NCBI RefSeq assembly: GCF_900113255.1
Contig: NZ_FOOR01000002.1
Location: 62,001-126,000 of the forward strand
Length of the DNA stretch: 64,000 nt
Reading direction: 5' to 3'
DNA from: Novosphingobium sp. CF614
Lineage (GTDB): Bacteria > Pseudomonadota > Alphaproteobacteria > Sphingomonadales > Sphingomonadaceae
Each line of letters opens with the position of its first letter. Position 1 is the stretch's first letter. A model generated the notes under the pieces. It worked only from the letters and a program-made list of their open reading frames with translations, was not told where the DNA came from and did not search any database. A program made the position numbers and the translations under genes. Positions 43,690 through 53,489 of the stretch are shown here, piece by piece.

Positions 43690-44253
43690 CGGCCACTGCG
43701 TTAGCGGGATTGCCGTGCCGAGTCATGGCCGAACCGATCCAGCGCATCCAGGCTGCCGGGACCATGCGTCCGGGATCCGTTCGATCGCCCCGGCTTTACT
43801 CTACTCAATTGGTCGACAATAGGCCTCGCTTCACCTCAACATCATTGTCTATCAAAAAAGTTGAGATAATCCGGAGGTGTCGGGACCGTGATCCGGGTCG
43901 ACCGAGCTGTTACGCGATCAGGAGTCTGGTTTATGGCCGGCGACACAGCCGCTAGTGTGGTAGAGTTAAGCCAGGCCGTCATCCCAGGGCCGTTTCTGGG
44001 CCCCAAACAGGCTGCCGGTTTGGACCCGGCACTTGAACGCCGGGCAGCAAGCCCGGCAATGCCCGGCGTATCTGGGCCCAGCGTATCTGGGATGATGGAT
44101 TTCTGAAACCTTGCAGGCACTTGACTGATGGCCATCAGTCAAACCTCTTCTCGACCGTCGGCGACACCCGATGGAACCCTTTCTCGTGACGAAATTTCCA
44201 GTTCTACCCAGTTTCTACAAAGATCCAGTTGGACACCACGCGGAGACAACACC
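43690..44253. other. 564-bp region upstream of the sulfate operon
   Basis: No gene seen. It contains a CGCCGGGCA/TGCCCGGCG hairpin (44038-44046 with 44060-44068), two direct copies of GCGTATCTGGG (44066-44076 and 44081-44091), and the 22-bp palindrome at 44121-44142. Such a set upstream of a transport operon suggests regulation, but I recognise no riboswitch. Confidence 0.5.
44121..44142. promoter_or_regulatory. perfect 22-bp palindrome upstream of sulfate operon
   Basis: TTGACTGATGG is followed immediately by its exact reverse complement. It ends 111 bases before the binding-protein start codon. A spacerless palindrome of this length is typical of an operator for a dimeric regulator. The protein that binds it is not identifiable from the window. 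Confidence 0.55.
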
Positions 44254-45273
44254 ATGCTGAGACGCCGCCAGTTCATTGCCGCCACCGGCGCTTTCATTCT
44301 GGCCGCCTGCTCCGGCCAAGGGGGTGACGGCAAGGCCGGAACCGTGGAAATAACCAACGTCAGCTACGATCCGACCCGCGAACTCTACGAAGCGATCAAC
44401 CCGGCATTCGCGGCCTATTGGAAACAGAAGACGGGGCAGACCGTCAGCTTCCGGATGAGCCACGGCGGCTCGGGCAAGCAGAGCCGCGCGATCATCGACG
44501 GGCTCGATGCCGACGTGGCGACCCTCGCGTTGGCCTATGACATCGATGCGATCGCCGACAAGGGCAAGCTCCTGCCGGCCGACTGGCAAAAGGCGCTGCC
44601 CGACAACAGCGCGCCCTATACTTCCACCATCGTTTTCCTGGTGCGCAAGGGCAACCCGAAGGGTATCAAGGATTGGGGCGATCTGGTGAAGCCGGGCGTC
44701 GAAGTCATCACCCCCAATCCCAAGACCAGCGGCGGCGCGCGCTGGAACTTCCTTGCCGCCTGGGCCTACGGACGCAAGCAAGGCGGTTCGGACGCGGCAG
44801 CCGAAGCCTATGTGAAGAACCTCTTCGGCCACGTCCCCGTGCTGGACAGCGGGGCGCGCGGCTCCACCACGACTTTCGTCGAACGCGGCATCGGCGACGT
44901 GCTGCTGGCCTGGGAAAACGAGGCGCTGCTGGCCGAGAAGGAACTCGGCAAGGGCAACTTCCAGATCGTCGTCCCTTCGATCTCGATCCTCGCCGAACCC
45001 TCGGTCGCGGTCATCAGCGCGAATGCGAAGAAGCACCACGTGGAGGAAGCAGCCAAGGCCTACCTGGATTTCCTCTACACGCCGGAAGCGCAAGTCGCGA
45101 TCGCCCGCAACTTCTACCGCCCGCGCGACCCCAAGATCGCCGAGCAGTTCAAGGCGACGTTCCCGCCGATCCCGATGGTCACCGTCGACAAGGATTTCGG
45201 TGGCTGGAAGGCGGCCCAGAAGAAGTTCTTCGATGACGGCGGCGTGTTTGACCGCATCTACGCCCAGAAATGA
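44254..45273 (+). CDS. Sulfate ABC transporter substrate-binding protein
   Basis: A 339-residue sulfate/thiosulfate-binding protein of the Sbp/CysP family: [48 protein letters not shown] and [14 protein letters not shown] are signature segments. The N-terminus [19 protein letters not shown] ends in a lipobox, so it may be tethered, unlike the free periplasmic E. coli protein. The ATG at 44254 has GGAG 9 bases upstream. It delivers sulfate to the CysT/CysW/CysA transporter encoded next. An upstream in-frame extension runs through the palindrome and is not used. Confidence 0.94.
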   Translation: MLRRRQFIAATGAFILAACSGQGGDGKAGTVEITNVSYDPTRELYEAINPAFAAYWKQKTGQTVSFRMSHGGSGKQSRAIIDGLDADVATLALAYDIDAIADKGKLLPADWQKALPDNSAPYTSTIVFLVRKGNPKGIKDWGDLVKPGVEVITPNPKTSGGARWNFLAAWAYGRKQGGSDAAAEAYVKNLFGHVPVLDSGARGSTTTFVERGIGDVLLAWENEALLAEKELGKGNFQIVVPSISILAEPSVAVISANAKKHHVEEAAKAYLDFLYTPEAQVAIARNFYRPRDPKIAEQFKATFPPIPMVTVDKDFGGWKAAQKKFFDDGGVFDRIYAQK

Positions 45274-45313
45274 TCCGTCCTTCCTTCTCCTCCAGTCGAG
45301 CAGGCCACTGCAG

Positions 45314-46180
45314 ATGCCATCACATAGTCCGTCCACGATAAAGAGGCCGCCCGGAAGCTGGCGACAACCTTCCGTCCTCCCCGGCTTCCGGCTGACCTTC
45401 GGGCTCAGCGTGACCTGGCTTACCCTCATCGTCCTCATCCCGCTCGCCACCATCTTCATGAAGTCGGCGGGAATGGGGTGGCACGAGTTCGTCCAGGTCG
45501 GCCTCTCCAACCGCGCGCTGGCGGCCTATCGGCTGAGCTTCGGCACGGCGGCGGTGGCCGGGCTGGTCAATGCCGTGTTCGGCCTGCTGGTGGCCTGGGT
45601 ACTGGTTCGTTACACTTTCCCCGGCCACAAGGTCGTGAGCGCCCTCGTCGATCTGCCTTTCGCGCTGCCCACGGCGGTGGCGGGCATCGCCCTGACCGCG
45701 ATCTACGCGCCTAACGGCTGGATCGGACAGTACCTTGAGCCGCTGGGCATCAAGGTCGCCTTCACGCCGCTCGGCATCATCGTGGCGCTGGTGTTCATCG
45801 GCCTGCCCTTCGTGGTGCGCTCGGTCGAGCCGGTGCTGGCGGACCTGGGCAAGGACGTGGAGGAAGCCGCTGCCACGCTTGGCGCGAGCCGCCTGCAAAC
45901 CTTCAACCGGGTGATCTTTCCCGCGATCTTTCCAGCCCTGCTAACCGGTTTCGCGCTCGCCTTCGCGCGCGGGGTGGGCGAATACGGATCGGTGATCTTC
46001 ATTTCCGGCAACATGCCGGGACGCACTGAAATCGCGCCGCTGCTGATCGTCACCCAGCTTGAGCAATACGCCTACAACGGCGCCACCGCGATCGCGACGG
46101 TGATGATGCTGGCCTCGTTCGGCGTGCTCCTCGCGCTCAACCTGCTGCAGGCGGCGCGCCGCCGGAGGTACGGGGCATGA
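45314..46180 (+). CDS. cysT: Sulfate ABC transporter permease CysT
   Basis: A 288-residue inner-membrane permease with six helices. TM1 is near residues 28-48 ([20 protein letters not shown]). The binding-protein-dependent permease signature with the EAA motif reads [21 protein letters not shown] near 190-210. It is followed by [14 protein letters not shown], the sulfate-permease segment. Overlaps cysW by four bases (ATGA). Confidence 0.95.
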   Translation: MPSHSPSTIKRPPGSWRQPSVLPGFRLTFGLSVTWLTLIVLIPLATIFMKSAGMGWHEFVQVGLSNRALAAYRLSFGTAAVAGLVNAVFGLLVAWVLVRYTFPGHKVVSALVDLPFALPTAVAGIALTAIYAPNGWIGQYLEPLGIKVAFTPLGIIVALVFIGLPFVVRSVEPVLADLGKDVEEAAATLGASRLQTFNRVIFPAIFPALLTGFALAFARGVGEYGSVIFISGNMPGRTEIAPLLIVTQLEQYAYNGATAIATVMMLASFGVLLALNLLQAARRRRYGA

Positions 46181-47016
46181 CCAGACGGCGCACCACCACG
46201 GAAGGCACCGCCGCCCGCCGCCTCCTCATCGCGCTGGCGCTGGCCTTCCTCGGCTTCTTCCTTCTGCTCCCGCTCATCGCGGTGTTCAGCGAGGCATTGA
46301 AGCAGGGCATCGGCCCTTTCCTCGACGCGGTCACTTCCGACGACGCATTGTCCGCGATCCGTCTGACCTTGCTGGTCGCCGCGATCAGCGTGCCGGTCAA
46401 CATGGTCTTCGGCGTCGCCGCGAGCTGGGCGATCACCAAGTTCCAGTTCCCGGGCAAGAGCCTGCTCATCACGCTCATCGACCTGCCGTTCTCGGTCTCG
46501 CCGGTCGTCTCGGGCCTGATCTTCGTGCTGCTGTTCGGCGCACACGGATGGTTCGGCCCGTGGCTGGCGGAGCACGACGTCAAGATCATCTTCGCGGTGC
46601 CGGGGATCGTGCTGGCGACGGTGTTCATCACTTTCCCGTTCATCGCCCGTGAACTGATCCCGCTGATGATGGAGCAGGGCAAGGACGACGAGGAAGCCGC
46701 CATTTCGCTGGGTGCCAGCGGCTGGCAGACCTTCTGGCACGTCACCCTGCCCAACATTCGCTGGGGCCTGCTTTACGGCGTCCTGCTCTGCAACGCGCGC
46801 GCCATGGGCGAGTTCGGGGCGGTCTCGGTGGTTTCCGGCCATATCCGGGGCGAAACCAACACGATGCCGCTGCATGTGGAGATTCTCTACAACGAATACG
46901 ACTTCGTCGGCGCCTTCGCCGTCGCCTCGCTCCTCGCCTGCCTCGCACTGGTGACGCTTGTCGCCAAGACCGTGCTGGAATGGCGGTTCGATATTCACGG
47001 GAGTGCCAAGCATTGA
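46177..47016 (+). CDS. cysW: Sulfate ABC transporter permease CysW
   Basis: A 279-residue permease, the CysT partner. Six helices; EAA motif [20 protein letters not shown] near residue 170, then [20 protein letters not shown], diagnostic of CysW, and [17 protein letters not shown]. The cysA TTG overlaps its stop. Confidence 0.95.
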   Translation: MTRRRTTTEGTAARRLLIALALAFLGFFLLLPLIAVFSEALKQGIGPFLDAVTSDDALSAIRLTLLVAAISVPVNMVFGVAASWAITKFQFPGKSLLITLIDLPFSVSPVVSGLIFVLLFGAHGWFGPWLAEHDVKIIFAVPGIVLATVFITFPFIARELIPLMMEQGKDDEEAAISLGASGWQTFWHVTLPNIRWGLLYGVLLCNARAMGEFGAVSVVSGHIRGETNTMPLHVEILYNEYDFVGAFAVASLLACLALVTLVAKTVLEWRFDIHGSAKH

Positions 47017-47963
47017 TCCGAATTCAGAACATCACCAAGCGCTTCGGCGACTACTTGGCACTCGAGGGCATCGACCTGGAGATCGAGCCTGGCGAGTTCA
47101 TCGCCCTGCTCGGCCCCTCGGGCTCGGGCAAGACCACGCTGCTGCGAATCATCGCCGGCCTGGAATTTCAGGACAGCGGCCAGGTGTTCTTCAACGGTGA
47201 CGACGTCTCCGAACGCGGCGTCGGCGAGCGGCATGTGGGCTTCGTGTTCCAGCAATACGCGCTGTTCCGCCACATGACCGTGGCCGAGAACGTCGCCTTC
47301 GGCCTCTCGGTGCGCAGGAAGGACCGACCGTCCAAGGCGGACATTCGCGCCCGCGCCGAGCATCTGCTGCGGCTTGTCCAACTGGATGGGCTGGGACACC
47401 GCTATCCCGGGCAGCTGTCCGGGGGTCAGCGCCAGCGTGTCGCGCTCGCCCGCGCGCTCGCCATCGAGCCCCGCCTGCTGCTGCTGGACGAGCCCTTCGG
47501 CGCGCTCGACGCCAAAGTGCGCAAGGACCTGCGCCGCTGGCTGCGCGACCTGCACAAGCAGATGGGGCTGACCTCGATCTTCGTCACCCACGACCAGGAG
47601 GAAGCGCTCGAACTCGCCGACCGGGTGGTGGTGATGGATCACGGCCGGATCGACCAGGTCGGCACGCCCGAGCAGGTCTACATGGAACCGGCCACACCAT
47701 TCGTATCGCACTTCGTGGGCGAGACGAACCTGCTGCCTTCAGGCATCCATGTGCGTCCCCATGACATCGAGATCGTGGCCGACGGCGGCCTGCCGGTCAT
47801 GATCGACAACGTCTTTCGCAAGGGGGGCGTCTGGCGCATCGAAGGCACCATCGCGCAGCACGACCAGGTGGTGGAGATCGATCTCGACGCATCGCTCGTC
47901 GCCCCCGCACCAGGTGAAACCGTGCAGATCCGGCCGCGCCGGGTCCGCAATTTCCAGGAATGA
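47013..47963 (+). CDS. cysA: Sulfate/thiosulfate ABC transporter ATPase CysA
   Basis: A 316-residue ATPase energising sulfate import. Walker [12 protein letters not shown] near residue 36, Q-loop [14 protein letters not shown], signature [15 protein letters not shown], Walker [13 protein letters not shown], His loop [12 protein letters not shown]. The C-terminal regulatory region (from about 240) is shortened relative to E. coli CysA (365). TTG start overlapping cysW, with GGGAG upstream. Confidence 0.95.
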   Translation: MIRIQNITKRFGDYLALEGIDLEIEPGEFIALLGPSGSGKTTLLRIIAGLEFQDSGQVFFNGDDVSERGVGERHVGFVFQQYALFRHMTVAENVAFGLSVRRKDRPSKADIRARAEHLLRLVQLDGLGHRYPGQLSGGQRQRVALARALAIEPRLLLLDEPFGALDAKVRKDLRRWLRDLHKQMGLTSIFVTHDQEEALELADRVVVMDHGRIDQVGTPEQVYMEPATPFVSHFVGETNLLPSGIHVRPHDIEIVADGGLPVMIDNVFRKGGVWRIEGTIAQHDQVVEIDLDASLVAPAPGETVQIRPRRVRNFQE

Positions 47964-47974
47964 GGATTATCCCC

Positions 47975-48157
47975 ATGAACGTTTCCCGCTCCCATCCCTC
48001 GCTGCCGCCGGACGCGGCGAAAATCATCGAGGAAAGCATCGCCAGCGTGCGCGAAGCCCTTTCCAGCCTGCGCTACGGCAACATCTCGCTCACGGTTCAC
48101 GAAGGCCGTGTCGTCCAGATCGACGTGACGGAAAAGAAACGGTTCAAACCGAGCTGA
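47975..48157 (+). CDS. YezD-like small protein (DUF2292)
   Basis: A 60-residue protein: PDAAKIIEESIASVREALSS, then YGNISLTVHEGRVVQIDVTEK, which matches the YezD/DUF2292 family found beside sulfate, sulfonate and cysteine genes in many bacteria. Its function is unknown; a small beta-hairpin fold is likely. The ATG at 47975 has AGGA 8 bases upstream; the earlier ATG that overlaps the cysA stop is an alternative. It is the fifth gene of the sulfate operon. Confidence 0.82.
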   Translation: MNVSRSHPSLPPDAAKIIEESIASVREALSSLRYGNISLTVHEGRVVQIDVTEKKRFKPS

Positions 48158-48241
48158 TCCCTCGCATCAACGTTCGTCACCACCTTTCACGCGTCAACCG
48201 GACCACTGGAGACCACGTGACCCTTCCCAAGAGGATTACCG

Positions 48242-50713
48242 ATGATCTCCCGTGCCATACTGCTGGCCGGCGCCTCCAGCGCCGCGCTGTTCACCGTGCC
48301 CGCGCTCGCGCGCGAGGCCGTTTCCGTTAAATCCGCCTCCACCGAATCCGAAAGCACCGCGCCGCAGCAGCACACTTCGGCCGGCACCGGCGCCGACGAT
48401 ACCGGCGATACCATCTTCGTCACCGCCCGACACCGGACCGAATCGAGCCAGGAGGTTCCACTGGCGATTTCCGTGGTCGGGGGCGATCACATCGACGCCA
48501 CCGGCTCATTCAATGTCGGCCGCCTGCAGCAGCTTACGCCCACGCTCCAGTTCTATTCATCGAACCCGCGCAATACCGCCGTCAACATCCGCGGCATCGG
48601 CGTTCCGTTCGGCCTGACCAACGACGGCATAGAGCAAGGTGTCGGCATCTATGTCGACGACGTCTATTACTCGCGCGTCGCCTCGGCCACATTCGACTTC
48701 CTCGATGTCGCCCAGATCGAGGTACTGCGCGGGCCGCAAGGCACCCTCTATGGAAAGAACACCACGGCCGGCGCGATCAACATCACCACGCGCCAGCCTA
48801 CCGACACCTTCGAGGGCCGCGCCGAAGTCTCGGTCGGCAATCTCGGGTTCAAGCAGGCCAAGGCTGCGGTCTCCGGCCCGCTCTCCGACAGGCTTTCGGC
48901 ACGCATCGCCATGTCCGCGACGAACCGCCACGGGACCATCCACAACGTCACGACCGACCGCCAGATCAACGAGCAGGACAACCTGGGCCTGCGCGCGCAA
49001 GTGCTCTGGAAGCCCACCGACAGCCTCAAGGTGACTCTGGCGGGTGACTATTCCTACCAGAACCCGGAGTGCTGCGGCACGGTCTATGTCCGCACCGGGC
49101 TCACCCAGCGTGCACTCAACCGGCAATACGCAGCCCTGGCGGCCGCGCAAGGATACGCCGTGCCAAGCACCGACCCGTACGATCGCCTGACCGACCTCGA
49201 CGCCTCGCTGAACGCCAGGAACAAGATGGGCGGGACCTCGCTGCGCGCGGTCCTCGATACCGCGGCGGGAACGCTGACTTCGGTCACCGCTTGGCGCTTC
49301 TGGGATTGGAAGCCGGCGAACGACCGGGATTTCACCGGGCTGCCGATCACCACGCTGTCGCAGAACCCGTCGAAGCAGGATCAGTACACGCAGGAACTGC
49401 GCTTCAACCATGAAGGCGACAAGCTGGGCTTCGTCTTCGGCGCCTTCGGGTTCTACCAGAAGGTCGTCACCACCGGCACCCAGCGGCAGGGGACGGCGGC
49501 AAGCGCCTGGCTACTGAACCCGTCCAGCGCGCTGTCGAAGGACCCCGCCGTGCTTGACGGCCTGACGGCCGCGAACGACATCCGCCTCAAGAACACCAGC
49601 GCCGCCCTGTTCGGGCAGGTCAGCTGGAAAGTCACCGACCGGCTGACCATCCAGCCCGGCGCGCGGCTGAACTATGACAAGAAGGACGGCTACTACAATT
49701 CGGTGGTGACCAACGGCGCGGGACAGCCCGTCACTTTCGCCAGCACCGATCCACGCATCGTCGCCCAGCGCGGCGTGCTGGCACCGCAGTTCTTCACGGC
49801 GCGCTTCAGCGACTGGAACTTCAGCTACGACCTCAACGTCAGCTACAAGGTCCGGCCCGGCGTGCTGCTCTACGCGACTTACGCGAAGAGCTTCAAGTCG
49901 GGAGGAGTCAATCTCAACGGCCTGCCGGCCGACGCTTCCGGCGCGCCGCTGCTGGCCGCCGCCACGGTGAAGCCGGAATCGGTCGATCATTACGAAGCGG
50001 GCATCAAGACCGAGTTCTGGGACGGCAAGGCGATCCTGAACATCTCCGCCTTCCGCACCGAGATCGCCGATTACCAGGCGCTGGTCACCAATGGCCAGCT
50101 CGGCGTGCTGCGCGGCTATCTGGCCAATGCCGACAAGGTGCGCACGCAAGGTGCCGAATGGGATTTCTCGGTGCGGCCGAGCGAACGCTTCAACGCCTAT
50201 GTCAACGGCGCCTATACCGACGCCACCTACCGCAAGTTCGTCGACGCGCCGTGCCCGCCGGAACTGTCTGGCGGCACCACGGTGACCGCCGGCCAAACCG
50301 CGAGCGCGCCCGGCACGCCGGGCGGCTTCAGCCCGGAATCGTGCGATATCTCCGGCCAGCGCTTGCCGGGCGTTTCGAAGTGGTCGCTGTCCTGGGGGGC
50401 GGAAGGCAATGTCCCTGCGGCACTGCTGGGGCAGGACGGGCAAGTCTACCTTGGCGTGGACGGCAATTACCGTTCGCGCTTCTCGTCCAACCCGTCGCCT
50501 TCCGACTATACCTGGATCAGGGGCTATGCCCTCACCAACGTGCGGCTCGGCTTCCGGACGGACAAGGGCTTCGACGTATTCGGCTGGGTGCGAAACGCCT
50601 TCGACATGGACTATTTCGAGCAGCTTCAGGTCCCCAGCGGCAACACCGGCCTGATCGTAGGCAATCCCGGCGATCCGAGAACCTGGGGCTTCACCATCAA
50701 GGCCGAGTTCTGA
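48242..50713 (+). CDS. TonB-dependent receptor following sulfate operon
   Basis: An 823-residue outer-membrane receptor. Signal peptide 1-23 (VPALAREA). The plug has DTIFVTARHR near residue 58, NIRGIG and VLRGPQGTLYGKN near 160, and the barrel ends in GFTIKAEF. It belongs to the general TonB-receptor group used by sphingomonads for many organic substrates, not to the siderophore subgroup as such. Its place 84 bases after yezD, in the same direction, suggests uptake of a sulfur compound such as a sulfate ester or organosulfonate, but no desulfurising enzyme is nearby. Ligand unknown. Confidence 0.92.
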   Translation: MISRAILLAGASSAALFTVPALAREAVSVKSASTESESTAPQQHTSAGTGADDTGDTIFVTARHRTESSQEVPLAISVVGGDHIDATGSFNVGRLQQLTPTLQFYSSNPRNTAVNIRGIGVPFGLTNDGIEQGVGIYVDDVYYSRVASATFDFLDVAQIEVLRGPQGTLYGKNTTAGAINITTRQPTDTFEGRAEVSVGNLGFKQAKAAVSGPLSDRLSARIAMSATNRHGTIHNVTTDRQINEQDNLGLRAQVLWKPTDSLKVTLAGDYSYQNPECCGTVYVRTGLTQRALNRQYAALAAAQGYAVPSTDPYDRLTDLDASLNARNKMGGTSLRAVLDTAAGTLTSVTAWRFWDWKPANDRDFTGLPITTLSQNPSKQDQYTQELRFNHEGDKLGFVFGAFGFYQKVVTTGTQRQGTAASAWLLNPSSALSKDPAVLDGLTAANDIRLKNTSAALFGQVSWKVTDRLTIQPGARLNYDKKDGYYNSVVTNGAGQPVTFASTDPRIVAQRGVLAPQFFTARFSDWNFSYDLNVSYKVRPGVLLYATYAKSFKSGGVNLNGLPADASGAPLLAAATVKPESVDHYEAGIKTEFWDGKAILNISAFRTEIADYQALVTNGQLGVLRGYLANADKVRTQGAEWDFSVRPSERFNAYVNGAYTDATYRKFVDAPCPPELSGGTTVTAGQTASAPGTPGGFSPESCDISGQRLPGVSKWSLSWGAEGNVPAALLGQDGQVYLGVDGNYRSRFSSNPSPSDYTWIRGYALTNVRLGFRTDKGFDVFGWVRNAFDMDYFEQLQVPSGNTGLIVGNPGDPRTWGFTIKAEF

Positions 50714-51153
50714 AGCGGGACAGCGGGACGTGGTCAGCCGTGAGAACGCCGGCGACGTGGCGGCGGCTCAAGCGCAGGGCTTGCCTTGTACCAGGTCTCT
50801 TCGATCGGAACTCTTGTTCCCTCCTTCCCTTCGTCGCCCGCGAACCGCCGAAGGCAGTGCAGCAACCCAGGGTGTCGGCCAGGGCGGTGTGGCGCCGCCC
50901 TGGCTTGCTTCGGCAACTTCGCCGCCTCGCGGGCGACGAAGGGAATAGCGCGAAGAGGCCTGGTATCAACCGCCCTCTGGAACGACACACCGCCCTGGCG
51001 AATGCCGGGAGCGCTGCGTCATCGACACCGCCTTGCGTCAGGCCTCCAGCGGTCCCGGATCAAGTCCGCGAAGCAGGGTCCATCGAACGGGCCACTGCTA
51101 TTACTTTCCCGATTCCCGGCTCGCCGGATGATTCCATCCAGCTCGAAATCACC
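50714..51153. other. 440-bp convergent region between TonB receptor and purQ
   Basis: No gene. It is mostly occupied by the inverted-repeat element at 50789-50965. The remaining sequence up to the purQ stop shows no terminator with a clear U-tract. Confidence 0.6.
50789..50965. repeat. 177-bp imperfect inverted-repeat element
   Basis: The outer arms TACCAGG-TCTCTTCG (50789-50803) and 50951-50965 agree at 14 of 15 positions. A 19-bp perfect inner pair, TTCCCTTCGTCGCCCGCGA at 50826-50844, is mirrored at 50926-50944. A CCAGGGCGG/CCGCCCTGG hairpin lies at the centre (50879-50902). It resembles a dispersed, non-autonomous intergenic element. Confidence 0.7.
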
Positions 51154-51831
51154 CTAGGCCCCGACCAGTCCCTTGATCGCGCTCTCGAACAGAGCGCGGC
51201 CGTCGGTGCCGCCGTGGGCCGTCTCGATGGCCCGTTCGGGGTGCGGCATCATGCCCAGCACATTGCCCGCCGCGTTGAGCACGCCGGCGATCTGGCGGGC
51301 CGAGCCGTTGACGTTCTCGGCATAGCGGAACGCCACCCGGCCCTCCCCTTCCAGGCGGTCCAGCGTATCCGCGTCGGCGTAATAGTTGCCGTCATGGTGC
51401 GCCACGGGGATGCGGATCACTTGTCCCGCCTCGTACCCGCCGGTGAAGAGTGACTGGGTGTTCTCCACGATGAGCGGCGCGTCGCGGCAGACGAAGCGGA
51501 TGCCCGAATTGCGCAGCAGCGCGCCCGGCAGCAGGCCGCTTTCCGTCAGCACCTGGAAGCCGTTGCACACGCCCAGCACCGGCACGCCCTGCTCGGCCGC
51601 CGCGATCACCGCCCGCATCACCGGCGAGCGCGAGGCGATGGCGCCGCAGCGCAGATAGTCGCCGTAGGAAAAGCCGCCGGGCAGCGCGATGAAGTCCAGC
51701 CCTGCCGGAAGATCGGCATCGCCGTGCCACACCCGGTACGGCGCGGTGCCGGAAATCGCCTCCAGCGCGACCGCCATGTCACGGTCGCAGTTGGAGCCCG
51801 GGAAGGTGATGACGGCGGATCGGAAGGCCAT
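51154..51831 (-). CDS. purQ: Phosphoribosylformylglycinamidine synthase subunit PurQ
   Basis: A 225-residue glutaminase subunit supplying ammonia for FGAM synthesis in purine synthesis. FPGSNCDRD at the N-terminus, nucleophile Cys in GVCNGFQ near residue 86, catalytic His/Glu in PHPER near 200. It works with PurS (next gene upstream) and PurL, which is not in the window. Its ATG shares one base with the purS stop. Confidence 0.97.
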   Translation of the reverse strand: MAFRSAVITFPGSNCDRDMAVALEAISGTAPYRVWHGDADLPAGLDFIALPGGFSYGDYLRCGAIASRSPVMRAVIAAAEQGVPVLGVCNGFQVLTESGLLPGALLRNSGIRFVCRDAPLIVENTQSLFTGGYEAGQVIRIPVAHHDGNYYADADTLDRLEGEGRVAFRYAENVNGSARQIAGVLNAAGNVLGMMPHPERAIETAHGGTDGRALFESAIKGLVGA

Positions 51832-52067
51832 CAGGCGGCCACCTTTTCGATCCGGTAATTCTCGATCACCATGTTGGCGAGCAGCTTGCGGCACATGTCG
51901 TCGAGCGCCTCGTCGGTGACGCTGTCCGCCACGTCGAGTTCGAACAGCCGGCCGGCGCGCACGTCGTTGACGCCGGCAAAACCGAGTCCTTCGAGCGAAT
52001 GGTGAATCGCCCGCCCCTGCGGATCGAGAACACCGGGCTTGAGGCTGACGTGGACGCGGACTTTCAT
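51831..52067 (-). CDS. purS: Phosphoribosylformylglycinamidine synthase subunit PurS
   Basis: A 78-residue small subunit that bridges PurQ and PurL. The reading [21 protein letters not shown] and the [13 protein letters not shown] segment are diagnostic. The stop overlaps purQ by one base, so the two are coupled. Confidence 0.96.
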   Translation of the reverse strand: MKVRVHVSLKPGVLDPQGRAIHHSLEGLGFAGVNDVRAGRLFELDVADSVTDEALDDMCRKLLANMVIENYRIEKVAA

Positions 52068-52196
52068 CGCAGGGCCTTTCGCTGGTCGCGGGCAGATTCG
52101 TTCGATGCGCCTATGACTCCGCAGGCGCGCCGGAGCAAGCCGTGCTATGGGCGGCGCTGTCGATCCGGGCAAGCATTGGCCCAAACGGAGTTTTGC

Positions 52197-53102
52197 ATGA
52201 CCATTTCCTTCGCCGGCCAGGTTGCCATCGTCACCGGTGCGGGCAATGGCCTGGGCCGCGCCTATGCCCTGGAACTGGCGCGGCGCGGCGCGAAAGTCGT
52301 TGTCAACGACCTGGGCGCCGCGCGCGACGGCACCGGCCATTCGGACGCCGCATGCGCGGTGGTGGAGGAAATCCGCGCGGGCGGCGGCCAGGCCATGGCC
52401 GACGGCGGCGACGTCTCCGACCATATGCAAATGGAAGCGATGGTCGCGCGCGCGCTCGAGGCCTGGGGCGGCGTCCACGTGCTTATCAACAATGCCGGAA
52501 TCCTGCGCGATCGCACGTTCGCCAAGATGGACCCGGCCGATTTCGAACTGGTCCTGCGCGTTCACCTGCTCGGCACCGCCTTCGCGACCAAAGCGGTGTG
52601 GAACACGATGCGCGAACAGAACTATGGCCGCGTGCTGATGACCACCTCCTCCACGGGCCTGGGCGGCAATTTCGGCCAGGCCAACTACGGCGCGGCCAAG
52701 GCGGGCGTATTGGGGCTCGCCCGCACGCTGCGGCTCGAAGGCGCCAGGCACGACATCCGCGTCAACTGCATCGCTCCCACCGCCGGCACCCGGATGACCG
52801 CCGACATCTTTCCGGAGGAAGCCTATAAAGCCTTCGAGCCGGACAACGTCGTGCCGGCAGCCGTCTATCTGGTTTCGCGGGATGCCCCCACCGACGCGAT
52901 CGTCGCGGCGGGCGGCGGCGTGTTCCAGAGCGCCTTCGTCACCATGAACCAAGGCGTCCTGCTTCCCGAAGGCGAACGCAGCGCCGAAGGCTTCGCCGCC
53001 GCCTGGAACCGCATCCGCGACCGCCGGGGCGACCACGTCCTCGAAAATGGCATGGAGCAATCGCATCATGCGCTTTCGATGCTGAACCGAGCGCGCGGCT
53101 GA
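52197..53102 (+). CDS. SDR family oxidoreductase
   Basis: A 301-residue short-chain dehydrogenase resembling the (3R)-hydroxyacyl-CoA dehydrogenase part of the peroxisomal multifunctional enzyme. NAD(P) loop TGAGNGLG at residue 14, NNAG at about 98, catalytic Ser-Tyr-Lys in SSTGLGG then YGAAKAG near 160. The C-terminal extension beyond 235 (VVPAAVYLVSRDAP) is typical of that subgroup. Substrate likely a hydroxyacyl-CoA but not certain. Divergent from purS. Confidence 0.9.
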   Translation: MTISFAGQVAIVTGAGNGLGRAYALELARRGAKVVVNDLGAARDGTGHSDAACAVVEEIRAGGGQAMADGGDVSDHMQMEAMVARALEAWGGVHVLINNAGILRDRTFAKMDPADFELVLRVHLLGTAFATKAVWNTMREQNYGRVLMTTSSTGLGGNFGQANYGAAKAGVLGLARTLRLEGARHDIRVNCIAPTAGTRMTADIFPEEAYKAFEPDNVVPAAVYLVSRDAPTDAIVAAGGGVFQSAFVTMNQGVLLPEGERSAEGFAAAWNRIRDRRGDHVLENGMEQSHHALSMLNRARG

Positions 53103-53112
53103 CCCGATCCCC

Positions 53113-53484
53113 TCAATCTTCAACTATCTTCAGCAGCTTGCGCTCCAACGGGCTGAGCACGCCCGCGAGTTCGTGCCCGCGCCGCAGCACCTGGCCGGCC
53201 TCGCCGAACAGCGTCCACATGCCCTGGCGCGAGCGCAGGGCCGGGCGCTTTTCGATGCGCGCCTGCGGTCGCTCCGCGGCGCGCCGGAAAGCGCTGAACT
53301 GGGCAGCGTCCCTGCCGAAATCCATGGCATAATCACGCCACAGCCCGGCGGCGACCATGCGACCGTAGAGATCAAGGATACGCTGGAGTTCGATCCGGTC
53401 GAAACCGATCTGCGAGGGTGCCCGCCCCGGAAAGGCGACGACACCGCCTGGAAGGGATCCGCCGGCGATCGGACCCGCCGCCAT
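53113..53484 (-). CDS. DUF2794 domain-containing protein
   Basis: A 123-residue protein of the alphaproteobacterial DUF2794 family (VAFPGRAPSQIGFDRIELQRIL then LYGRMVAAGLWRDYAMDF). Function unknown. It lies 5 bases after cysE on the same strand and is convergent with the SDR gene. Confidence 0.88.
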   Translation of the reverse strand: MAAGPIAGGSLPGGVVAFPGRAPSQIGFDRIELQRILDLYGRMVAAGLWRDYAMDFGRDAAQFSAFRRAAERPQARIEKRPALRSRQGMWTLFGEAGQVLRRGHELAGVLSPLERKLLKIVED

Positions 53485-53489
53485 TCAGG

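Noticed and set aside
44128..44253. N-terminal extension of the sulfate-binding protein from ATG 44128
   Set aside because: It would start inside the 22-bp palindrome and place about 42 low-quality residues before a proper lipoprotein signal that has its own ribosome site.
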